The translations under genes were made by a program, and so were the position numbers. From NCBI GenBank assembly GCA_013396655.1, contig WBMV01004350.1, forward strand, positions 116,670 through 180,669: 64,000 nt of DNA, given 5' to 3'. Below the pieces are notes generated by a model. The model was not told where the DNA came from. It searched no databases and saw only the letters and a list, made by a program, of their open reading frames with translations. This DNA is from Campylorhamphus procurvoides (Eukaryota; Chordata; Aves; Passeriformes; Dendrocolaptidae). Positions 1 through 10,994 of the stretch are shown here, one piece after another. Every line of letters starts with the position of its first letter. Position 1 is the first letter of the stretch.

Positions 1-1665
1 AAAATTTAAGTAACGCTATGAACAGTCCATCAGTTTCTCACCAGTATCAATGTAGCTAAAAGAAAATTTCACAATTACTACCACACTTCATGGGTAATAT
101 TGCATGGGGTCTAAAATAGTTTTGCTATCTTCTTCTGTCAGGCTGACGACTATACCTATGTCTTAATTTTTGCCATTACAAGCTAATGCCCGTCCCTCTT
201 TAAAATGGATAAGGCAGATAATCTACGTGATTTCACAGACAAACTAGGAGTCTAAATGTAATACAGATCTGAACTGAAACTCAGCATTTTCTATAGAAAT
301 GAAAAGAACATAAGAGAGCAAATGCCACATATTTGAAATGGAGAGAAACCTAAGTGCGCTTGCTGTAATTTGATAAGTAGGGAACGGGGAATCTGCATCC
401 CAGAACACTAAAACACCTGACATCAGAAATTGCAAATCCAGGAGAATAAACTTTTAATATAATAAATTCTTTCTACAGGGATTCCCTCTAGAATTCCCTC
501 TACAGAAAGACACGATACTTCATGTATCACTGGGGAACAATAAGCATAGCATCTGCATTTAAAAAAGAAAAACATGTGAGTGAGGTTGCTGCAAATTAAA
601 CTTAAGGTCTAAAATACTATTAGCTCATTCCCAGAAGTATAAAAATCTTTAAAACCAATATAAAATACAATTAAAGACATAGACAAAAGGGAAATTTGAT
701 ACATTATCATTTATCAAAGGCAGGTAGTGTCAGAATAGCCTATTTCTCTCTGAGGATAGCTAATTTCTGAGAAATAAAATGGAGCAGATCAGATTTTAAT
801 GAAGCCTTTGGTGGTATGCCATGAGAGGAAGTTGTTAAAATGGGGATTGATATTTTAATATTACATGGGGGAAGACAGCTATAGCAGATACTATGAAAGC
901 CTTACTCCAAGCCTCAGAAGGTCTAATAGAGTTTTTCCAGACAATCTTGATAGCAACACTTTTTTGTACTTACTTTGACATGAAAATATGCACAGGAGGA
1001 TGAAATCTGCTTAAAAAACCAAGCCCTGGTTCTCACCAATACTGATGCAGTTGAGGTATCATTCAGAAAAAAACGAGAGTGTTCAGAAACAGTAAGAAAT
1101 GCAGTAACATGAAAGCAAAGTGATAAACTTCAGAACTCAAAGCAGAGATTTATTGACTGGAATCGACAGAGGAGAAGGCTGGGGGTGTAATCCCAGGATC
1201 GATTCAGAGATGACAGTGAGCCACCACGGATCAAGCAGCCTGAAAGAGGCAAATGTTATTTAACAGTGTGCCAAATGAGACATCTGACGTACATATTTCT
1301 CATCTGCAATGTTGTGTTACTGGTTACATGCACATGAGAAGAAAACAGTCACACAGGAGAATGATGCCATGAAAAGCAGAGAAATGGAAAAGCTTATGTT
1401 CCAAGAAGAGATTGAAGAGAGTTCAGTTTATTCAGCTTTTCAGAAAAGAAACTGAGAGAGAACATAATTTGATCCTGAAAATATGTATTTTAGGCAACAA
1501 GTTGAAGGGAGAGAAATAGTCTTCAAGTTAAAGAAGGGGACATATGAAGTCCAAGATGATTCTGTGTAGCCCCTACTTGGCAAATAACACCCCTGATCTA
1601 TCATGTTTAACATAAACTAAATTAGGAAATGATCACAATAGAGTGGAGGCCTATTCCAGACCAGT
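1..1665. other. AT-rich single-copy sequence, no gene seen
   Basis: All six frames are broken by frequent stops and the longest open stretch is about 60 codons. I see no repeat family, RNA gene or convincing splice-bounded exon. The right border is the start of the LTR at 1671. Confidence 0.6.
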
Positions 1666-1670
1666 GAGTT
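1666..1670. repeat. Probable target-site duplication, left copy (GAGTT)
   Basis: GAGTT touches the TGTGCTGG start of the LTR and recurs at 2257-2261, one base beyond its CAACA end. Five bases is the duplication size of ERVL and several other ERV classes. The one-base offset at the 3' side may be a later insertion of an A. Confidence 0.55.
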
Positions 1671-1934
1671 TGTGCTGGTTTTGGCTGGGGCAGAGTTAAT
1701 TTTCTTCACAGTGGCTAGCATGTTTTAGATTTGTGCTGAACAATGTTGCTAATATAGTGATGTTTTTGTTATTGCTGAGCAGCACTCACACAGAGCCAAA
1801 GCCTCTTCTACTTTTTGTACTGCCACGTTGACAAGGAGAATGGGAGTGCGTGGGAGGTTGGGAGGAGACACAGCCAGGACAGGTGACCCAAACTGATCAA
1901 AGGGATATTCCAGACCACATGACATCACGCTCAG

Positions 1935-1942
1935 TATATAAA
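1935..1942 (+). promoter_or_regulatory. LTR core promoter TATA box (TATATAAA)
   Basis: A TATATAAA motif lies about 265 bases into the LTR, where the U3/R boundary is expected, about 180 bases upstream of the LTR poly(A) signal. Transcription would run on the plus strand. Whether it is active in this copy cannot be read from the sequence. Confidence 0.6.
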
Positions 1943-2118
1943 GTGGGTGGAAGAAGGAGGAAGAGGCGAACATTTGGAGTGATGGCATTTGTCTTCCCAG
2001 TTAGCCATTGTGCATGATGGGGTCCCTGCTCTCCTGGAGGTGGCTGAACGCCTGCCAGCCCATGGGAAGCAGTGAATCAATTCCCTTTTTTTCTTTGCTT
2101 GTAGCTTTTGCTTTCCCT

Positions 2119-2124
2119 ATTAAA
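2119..2124 (+). terminator. LTR poly(A) signal (ATTAAA)
   Basis: ATTAAA in the context CCCTATTAAACTGTC sits downstream of the LTR TATA box, at the place of the R-region polyadenylation signal in this LTR type. It is the common one-base variant of AATAAA. Confidence 0.55.
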
Positions 2125-2256
2125 CTGTCTTTATCTCAGCCCATGAGTTTTTCAGCTTTTACCCTTCAGGTTCTCTCCCCAGTCCCAGTGGTGGGTGGGG
2201 GAGGGAGTGAGCAGCTGTGTGGTGCTTGGCTGCTGGCTGGGGTTAAGCCACAACAA

Positions 2257-2261
2257 GAGTT
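2257..2261. repeat. Probable target-site duplication, right copy (GAGTT)
   Basis: This is the partner of GAGTT at 1666-1670, separated from the LTR end by a single A at 2256. Confidence 0.55.
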
Positions 2262-5200
2262 AACTCTAGACAAACCCTTGGATATGTCTTCAGCTGGTTT
2301 TGGCTATTATAACCACCTTCAGAGCAGACCCTTAAGCTGCTGCCCTTTGTGCAGAAACTACCGAAAGAAGGAAGAAGCCTCAGTGGTGACTGCTGAACAA
2401 ATTACTGTTGTGAGGTTAGAAACCATGCACCTAAATAATTTAAATTTACCTCAGAAGAACAGAGTATTCAAAGATCACACGAGGAGCACTTCTTCAAGTC
2501 CTGCAGAAGCTCTGCTTTCACAGCACTCTGAGCTGCAGATAACAGAAAGCAAAAGAATTTTTAAAATGTTTTACAGGGCAGAGATGAACACGGAGTTAGG
2601 GACTGGTTGAGGATTGCAATTTGCCATCTAATACAATTCTTGGAGGGCATTCGGCTAGAAATATGAGTAAAATAAACAGTGAAATCTGAGAATTAAGAAT
2701 GAAATAAACTGGCAAAGCTTATTAGTGATAGGCTGATAAGTTGTTAAAATTTGGCTAAACTTTAAAGACATGATGAAGGTGGCTTAGGAGGAGTGTTGTG
2801 CAAAATTAAGTACAAAATTTCAAAGCCAGTAAGTCTGAGTGACAAGTCAGTTAAGTTAATTGCAAGTAAAAATGGAGCTCTAAAAATTACAGGGAGCATA
2901 AAACTACAGCATTGTTACTTCTAAAAAGAAAAATCAAAGGAATGTAATGATGGTACTTGGAGCACATGAAGGAATAATGAAGCACAAATAGCTAGGAATA
3001 TTAAGACTAAGAATAAGGTTTTTTTTAAATACACTGAAGGCTTGAAAAATGCTGAAGAACATTTAGTTCCATAAATAAGGTGATAGAATATGGAAATATT
3101 TGCTATTGGAAAAGCAATTAACAGAATAATTCATTCCTTTTTTGTATCTACACTTCACAAGCAGAATATTATTAAATGCAAGACCTTAGAGAGCATATTG
3201 TAGCCCTGAGAGATTCTGAAGGAAAGGAGAACCTAATACTCTTGTTTAATGCTTATAAGCATCTGAGATTTTGCGTCAACTAAAATATTGACTCTTGAGC
3301 TTCCCTGGCATGTTTTATTGTTTTCAAAAGGTGGCACTTCATTTAGGAGAAAAAGCATCAGTAACAGAAACCTGAATCTAGCCAGAAGCTCCTGTTATGT
3401 CCACAGTTGCTTGCTGTCAAAATGATCATTCATTCCGAAAGGAACGCATTAGGAGCAGTAGTAAATAACCATCTGTTGACCACATCATTAAGCTAAGTGA
3501 ACCTTGTGAAATTCTTTAGTAATGTCTCTAGACATTCCCTCTGAATAAGTATGGTTCTTTGCATCATTCCCTATCACTAACATGGAATAAAAAAATCCAG
3601 TTACAATTATTTCAGTTTTCCTTATTACAGTTAGGACAAAAAACCCAAAGCATAGGAAAAAAAAAAAAAAGTTCAGCTTCTTTCTGCTTAACTTCTTTCA
3701 GTGCCTCCTGGCTGCAGTCACTGCATGGTCTCAAACATGAATTCCAGGGCTGGCAGCACTGAGGCAGGTCCAGCTAGTGGGCGCCTGTGCAGGCAGGACA
3801 GTGTGCCCCGGGGATGGGGGATCCCTGTGAGATGAGAGGAAGGAAAACAGCATCTCTGTTCATGAAGGCTACTGCGAAGCACACAGACACAATGGCAGAA
3901 ATGAAGCTGCAAGGAGTATTCTCTCCTAAATTTTCAAATATCAACTAGGTCTTTATCATCAAAGATCTTGCTGGTTTGGGGCTTTTCTTCCCTTTGCTTG
4001 CTTATGTTTGACTACAAGAAATGCTTAGGTGGAAGCAATACAGAGCATCTTCCAGGAAAGTACCTGGAAGACAGCAGATTGAAAACCATTCTCATCACAG
4101 GGCTGAGCTGTATGGGAGAGACACTACTTAGTCTAGGGGTAAAACTCATTCAAAAGATTGACAAATGCACAAGTATTGAAAAAGGACACAGCTTTATTAT
4201 TTCTTGCTAATGAGCAAGAAGACAAGAAAGTGGAGTATGGTGAGCAACTCTTAGCTGAGGAGAATCAAATGGAAGCCATGCATATAAAGAAGTACTAAAC
4301 AGTTACAAGATGCCACAAGCTTTAGCCCATTCTTTGGTCCTTGCTAATTTAGCTTTTGGAGAGGCAGAGGGATTAAGCTTCCCTTGACAGTTTTCTTTTC
4401 TCTCTTGAGGATGGATACAGCAATTGGTTTTGGTTGGTTTTTTTGCTAGCATAGATAGCTAATAAAATAAACTAACACACTCTGAGAAACTGCAGAGTGA
4501 AAAGAAAAAGCAAAAACAAACTTCAAAAAAGTAAGGGTGGAGGGTAAATACCGTTTGCAGTGCTCCTCAGATGGACAGCCCTTGGCTTGTTTCTTTCCCT
4601 ATGCAGCACTGGGACTTGTGGTATCAAAAGATGCCTGTTGTCTGAGCCATTAGCAGTCAGAACAAACATAAATATAGCAAAAACTGGAGGAAATGGAGAC
4701 ACTGAGCCATAAACATTCATGCTTTAAGACAATTCAAGATGATCAAGGTTAGTTATTAAGGTGTGAGTGATTCTCCACACGACAAGGTATAGAAAAAGTG
4801 CAGTATAGTTCCAAAATCTATACGAATATAGTCTTTACTGCTTTACAGCTGATCACATTATCCTGGTAGTGTATCTGGGAGTATGCCATCAAACCCCATG
4901 ACAAAATTAGTCTAATGACCAAAACACTTGGTCATCTTCTTGTTAGCTCAGCTAGCATGTTAATGCACTGCAGAACAAACACAATGTACTACGCTGGTTG
5001 CCTCCTCCTCCAGCTTTTGCTTCAGCTATCTGCCCTAATGCAGAATGGATAAACAGTTTTCTTGCCAAATAGTGGTGGATTAACCACAGCAGTGGTGACG
5101 ACAGCACAGTGTGGGGAAGGATAAGAGTTACAATAGATATTTCCAAAGTAGTAACGTGAGCTGGGATAAGGCGGGAATGAAATATCATCCAGATGAACAT

Positions 5201-8200
5201 TTACACACTATGGAAATGTTGACTAGTATTTGGATTGAGCAGAAGGGCGAATTCAACGTCACAGCAACTCCCAACAAAGTTCATCTGACAAAGATCATAT
5301 ACACTGCAATTTAATCCCATAATCCAGTTCTCCATCTTGAATGCAGGCTATGTTACTAAGATTTACTCTATACAGTAAAACAAAATATTACAGCTCTAAC
5401 AGTCATACTATAATGCCTGTGATTGGAAATACTTTGCTTTTGATACTTTTTCAACCAGGGCCCAATCCTGGGAACTACTAAACCTCTGTATTTCACATCT
5501 ACTTGAAAGCCTTGCCAAGTCTCACAGCTTCTCAGGACAGGAAAATGAATTAAATGTATAGTTGAAATTAAATAAAACTTCCAAGATTTCAAGGTGTCTG
5601 GAATAGCCAAAGTGAAATCCACCATTTGCTACACTTAAAAAAGAAAAGCAGTGTGACATTATATCCATAATTCTTAAATGAATGCAGTATTTAGCAAATC
5701 AAGCAGAATATTTTATGACCTGTTCAGTTCTGCTACTTCCATATATACACATTAATGTAGTAAAATTGTTTACCACTTCATGAGCTGGAGCACATTCATT
5801 CCATTTCATACACAATAAGAAAGACTGAAGCACAAGCACTCCTAAGATCTTAAGATTTTAAACCTTCAAACCAGTTTCCACTCTTACCATAAATTTTTTC
5901 TGCATCCAGATGGTGAACTAGTTTCCTATCAGAAGCCATGGAAAACAGGCACATTGTATGGAAAACTATACTCTGGATTCCAAGAAGCTCTGACATTCCT
6001 GGGATGGCATTGAAAAAAGGCCCTGAGAACGTTGTTCAAGGTACCAGAGTGATATTCTGGCAGACATGAGACCAGAAGTAAGTCTACAAGCATAAATTTT
6101 GTACCTTATCAGAGGAGACAACTGTTTCTTCCCCTGAAACATCTGTTGATTGATAGAAACCCAATTACTTAAAAATTCTTTGGCGACTCTTGCGTCAGAG
6201 CATATTAAACTCTTCCTGAATTAATTGGCACATGGAGTGCTCTGGTTCACAAAACTTCTTGTGAATCTGGGAAGTTTTGTTAGGAGCAATTTCTTAAAAC
6301 ATTTTTGTGGCCCATTATTTACTTCAATTTTTCTCTGTCAATTTCTACCTGTCTCATTACTGGATTTCTTTAGCTCTTTTCAGCAAGCCACTTAGCCCCT
6401 CAGTCATTTCTGGTGCTTGTCCCTCCTCTCTTAGACTCCACCAAGTTTCAAGCTCTCTCTGGTTCACTGCCTGGGTTATATTTCATTACAGTCACCACAT
6501 TATCTGCAACAAACATCGTTAAAAAGGCTGCTGCATTATCTCTAGAAAGGGAGCAGGATTTCAACAGCTTTGTGTGGCAAATGCACGGGGGGAGGGTTTC
6601 TGCTCTGTCTTGCCAAACTCCATTGCTTCACTTCCCTCACTGGTTCTCCTGCTTCATAATTCAGGTTCTGAATTTATCTCAGGTTCCCTCTGTTTTACTC
6701 TCATTAGGAAGGCATTTGGGCAGCATTCTTTTCCTTTCATGATGGAGAATTTGTTCCAGGTCACTGATGAGCTGTAGACAATGCCCTTGAACATGTAACC
6801 TATAATGAAATGAATGACTGCCCTATAAGACAGCAAACTTTTCATACAGGATTCCCCACACCTACCCCAATGGCTCACCACTTACCTGGATGGATTTAGA
6901 AAAACAGGGGAAAGAGAAAAGTGTAAATGAAAAACTGGAACTGTTCCTCATCTGCCAACATGTGTTTAGTAATGTATATTGAGCAAGGCTGCACTCACCA
7001 AAAGTGTTTGGGCTTTGAAACCTGCAGAAACCTACACCCAGCTGTTGGCATTTTGATGTTTGCTTGTATATACCAGACACGTAAATATGCCTTAAGTTCT
7101 TAGGTATTAATCCAATGATTACTACTGAAGAAAAAAATTCTAGAAGTGTTAGATCTACCAAAAGTCAAGATTATAACTCAGAGGTGTCCCAACTAAATTC
7201 ACAGAGAGGGATCTGTTTTAAAATAAATACCTGTTTCTGGCTCTCCCTGTCCAAACCCATGCTGCAATCCTCTTCTAAGCCTGAATCAAACTGCTGCAAT
7301 TTTTAAAAAAGTGAATTTCCATTCACACAGTACTTAGTATGGATTAAGGATGGTGTAGTTTGAAAATTAAAATATTTCACATCTAGAAAGAATCCTTCTC
7401 AAGCATTTTTGGTTGCACTGTCCCTAGCCTTTCTTGATCAGACAGCCTACAGAAAATCACCATGAGAAAGCATGAGAAACTGCAAACACCATCCACTGTG
7501 CTGTTGCAAATAATGTGAGGGGACACAAATAAGTATTATGGGGGGACATCTCTTGGCTGGAGATTCTTTGGAAGAGAAAAGGGCAAGGAGCATTTCAAAA
7601 AGAGAAGCACTGCTGCTGAACAAACACGAGCAACTGATTTAGGAAGGGCTCTGTATACTGTACATGTGAATGGAAAATATACCTTAGGGGGTAATTCACA
7701 GCAAGAGACTAATCTGGAGGAGTGAATCCTTAGGATGGTGCCCAAGCTGAGACGCAAGAAGTCCAGAATTTTGTCTCTTTTGTAGTTTAACTTCAACCAA
7801 CATAATCCCTCCTCATTGGGAATCTCTATGACATTCCTCTGAACTCCTACCTGAGTTGTTAGAAACTTGTGCAAGGGAGGTAAATCATAAATATGTAACC
7901 TACTGACCATTGTAGTTGAACATTTCTCCACAGCACTTCTGTTATCATGGGTGAAACTTTTGCTCTAACTTGTCTCTTCTTGAAGAACACATATAATATG
8001 AACACTCCAAGACTCCATGCCAGCAGTAAAGCAATCTCCTTTGCAAATCTGCTTACCTCTGTCAACTGACTACTGAAAAGAGCCCAATCAAGAAAAAGTT
8101 ATTTCACGAGTTATCTGTGCTCGATTTTGCGTTTTAATAATCACTACCTTTCAGAGATCTAAACTTTGACAGTTCCACAGGCCCCCCAAAAGAAAGCAGG

Positions 8201-10000
8201 ATCGAGCATGCTGCAGCTGTTTCTCTGCAGCATTTCTCTCTCTCGAAGACTGTTCTCAAGTTAATTTTGATGGGGTTTGAAAGGAGTAGGCTTGTGCTCC
8301 ACGCTGAAAATGTTTTCAATTTGACAGCTCTGTCGGTGTGGGGGAGGGAGAAAGATCAGTGATATCTTTAAGTTATGCAATAAAAAGTTAGTTGTCTTCT
8401 TTGAATGCAGATTTCTATTGAAGTTTTAAATAGTCCTATTCACTAAGGAAAGGACTGAAAAGGCGGTTAACATAAGTAAAATGAAGCAACCTGCTGCTAT
8501 TCCTTTGAATAAAGCTGACCTTCTGGAGGGGTGGCAGAGGCTGTTGACCTTGTTTCTCTCCCTCACACCAGCAACCACATATCCTTACATGAGTATCGTA
8601 TTACCAGGCGAACAGCCAGCTTTCATGTATGGCAGTACAGAGTAGTACACAGCTCCAGCATTCACTGAAAGGAAACTTGCTTGCTTTCATAAAGACTTAG
8701 AGGACTCACGCTTATGCTGAGCTCTGCATTGACTAAAACTTTCCCAAGGGATAGACAAGAGATTACTGGGATCTACAAGGAAAAAATCATCAATGGTTTT
8801 GAAACACATTCTTGAAATCACAGACCATAAAATATCTGATGCTGTAACTGTAGAAGCCTTGCTGTGGGAAGACATGCTTTTACCTTCTTTCATGTGGTCC
8901 TATGCCTCTAACATTAAAGTGTGCTTCTAACACTTTAGGGAAAAACAGCCAATGAGAAGCCTAAAAAAACACAAGTTTAAATTAGTTCTCTTTAACCTTC
9001 TTCTATCATCCAGTGAGCAGTTCTCCTTCCCCAAAGTTTAGAATATAGAGCTAGTACTCCAAAAACAATGGAACTCTCACTACATGGATCTGTGTCAACC
9101 TCATCTATGCAAAATCAACACCTGAATCCTTCACATGCATGAGATTTACCCACACTGTGTTCAGTGAAGCAAGTATGTCTGTAATGTTTTAAGGGCTTCA
9201 AGATACTCATGATTATTTGATTTTCCAAAATCACTTGTGAAGTTTGGGGCTAAGGTACTGCATTTGACCTTCAAGTCCAAGACTTCTTTCTTTTGCAAGT
9301 AACATATATCTAATATTCTTCTAGTCCTCCACAGTCCACTGAGATGAACTCTCTCCTTTTCTTCACTGCTAGAAAAAAAAAGTCCAAACAGATAGTAAAG
9401 ACAACTCCTGTTCTAGCAGGAACACTGTAGATCTAGGGAGGAGCCTATCCACTTTTCCCATCACATCTGCTTACCTCTTCCCCCTTTCTAAGATCACAAA
9501 AAGAAGTCAAGGAACAGCCGTAGAAACCTCAGGTTCTAAAAGCAGCTTTTCCAGGCTCCCTTAAAAGCAGTAAAGAGATCACTGCAGGTCTACTGCAGGC
9601 AAATAAGTGAGCTAGACTGATTGCCTGGGACCAGTGCTTCTCACAGCTAGGACTCCAAAGGAGATGGCCAGAGCCTGTACCAGGAACTAAGCCCAGCCTA
9701 GAGGTTGAGGAGAACACCACTCACAGCCTCAGCTCAAATACTCTGCCTTGCTAACCCAAAACAATACATGACTATGATCAAGCATCTCTCACTGTGATGA
9801 CCACGCTGGACCTCTTCCAAAGCAGTCAACACTATGAAAGTAACAGGAATATTAACTGATGGATTTGCGGGAGGAAAACATTTTATCCCCACCACATTTG
9901 GTGCAGGTCTGGTAGAGAAAGAAAAGAGACATTTGCAGGAGAATCAAGTATTCTCTTTCATAACTAAGAACAATATATTTTTAGACTTTAAAAAATTACA
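2262..10000. other. Long stretch without a recognisable gene
   Basis: Only short random ORFs are present, most without an ATG or any recognisable domain. A short A run lies near 3660. Two minus-strand splice-like signals (6880-6888 and 8057-8072) are described among the findings but do not define an exon. No repeat family, RNA gene or CpG cluster was recognised. Confidence 0.55.
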
Positions 10001-10036
10001 TTACTTCTACATGTCATATATTACTTCTACATGTCA
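10001..10036. repeat. Short tandem duplication, 20-bp period
   Basis: The 16-base block TTACTTCTACATGTCA occurs at 10001-10016 and again, perfectly, at 10021-10036, separated by ATAT. The perfect match suggests a recent local duplication. Confidence 0.8.
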
Positions 10037-10933
10037 ATCTTTCAGATTTTTTCTATAACAGATATTCATTTCAAATGAAATAATTTCCTTTAAAAAATGA
10101 ATTGTGCAGTTGCACTTTTTTTCCTTACCTTCCTTTTCTTTTGGACCATTATCCCGTAGGTAAATAATATGCTTCATTAACCACATTATGAATGGAAATG
10201 TACACATTTCTTTGTAATTATTTGTTAAAATACTATTCCTGTGCCCTACAGCTATAGCCTTTCTTCTTCCTTACTAACCAATACCATTAAAACTTTCTGT
10301 TTTCAGAATCATTATTATTACCCAAATCTCCAAAGTCTGTCAAATGACAGAAGACCACTGATGAACCTCCAGATGCATCAGAGCTCCAATACTAGAAAAA
10401 TCTGCAATTATTTAAAAGTTAACCATTTATAGCACATCATTTTGTGAGCAAAACTAGCAGCATTTTCAATGTGAAAATAATGATGCGCAGAACTCTGAGC
10501 AACACAACGTAATTTCCAAGTTGCACCTTGCTGAGCAGAGCTTGGACCAGCTGACCTTCAACTTTGAGATTACAATTTCTATAAATACAATTTCATCTGA
10601 ATAAGCAAACAATTACTCCAGATTTTTCAGTTTTTCACAATATGTATTTTTCTTCTTAGAAAAACATTTTGAGAGAGAGAATGTTTCCTTTAGATTGTCC
10701 AGTTTAATGGCCCTGTAATCACCACCTGTGCTCTATGTCAGAAAATATTCAAGCAATTCACCAGTTTTCAGAAAGGAAGAATTATAATTCTATAAAGCAT
10801 AAAAGATACTTTTCATTCATTTATGCCTCTCCAAGGAGCTATTGAAATACAGTGCAATAAAGATGGAATGGTTTACAGTATGTTTTGCTTGCCTTATGTT
10901 CATGGGACTGCTCTACCAGAAAGTAACTTCAGC
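10037..10933. other. AT-rich sequence, no gene seen
   Basis: No ORF of note, repeat family or regulatory cluster is visible. The stretch leads into the microsatellite at 10934. Confidence 0.55.
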
Positions 10934-10994
10934 ATATACATATATTAAAAAAAAATATATATATATACATATTAACACACACATATATATACAC
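10934..10994. repeat. TA/CA-rich microsatellite
   Basis: Alternating AT and AC dinucleotides (ATATAC, ATATATATAT, ACACAC, ATATATATAC) are interrupted by an A9 run. This is an impure dinucleotide microsatellite of about 60 bases that could be length-polymorphic. Confidence 0.8.

Larger units (their letters stand above)
1671..2255 (+). mobile_element. Solo LTR of an avian endogenous retrovirus (ERVL-like)
   Basis: The segment opens TGTGCTGGTTTTGGCTGGG and closes GGTTAAGCCACAACA, giving the TGT...ACA ends of a retroviral LTR. From memory, the opening, the middle (AAAGGGATATTCCAGACCA, then a TATATAAA box) and the U5-side stretch ending near a GTGTGGTGCTTGGCTGCTGG motif match an LTR that is very abundant in many bird genomes. 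I class it as ERVL-like, and the exact subfamily needs a library search. GAGTT lies directly before the 5' end (1666-1670) and again at 2257-2261, consistent with a 5-bp target-site duplication if one extra A at 2256 is allowed. No gag, pol or env sequence follows, so this is a solo LTR left by recombination between two LTRs. A 200-codon open stretch starting inside it (2008-2610) runs out into flanking DNA and is not a viral gene. Confidence 0.85.

Noticed and set aside
2008..2610. 200-codon open frame on the plus strand
   Set aside because: It starts at TTG inside the LTR and reads through U5-side sequence into flanking DNA. The frame is a by-product of the LTR, with no retroviral or host domain.
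7859..8065. 68-codon minus-strand frame with a membrane-like segment
   Set aside because: It starts at TTG and resembles no small membrane protein I know. A hydrophobic stretch is common in T-rich frames.
10110..10165. Plus-strand recursive-splice-like site (pyrimidine tract then CCCGTAG/GTAAAT)
   Set aside because: The donor half is weak (GTAAAT) and the 15 bases before the AG are not pyrimidine-rich enough.
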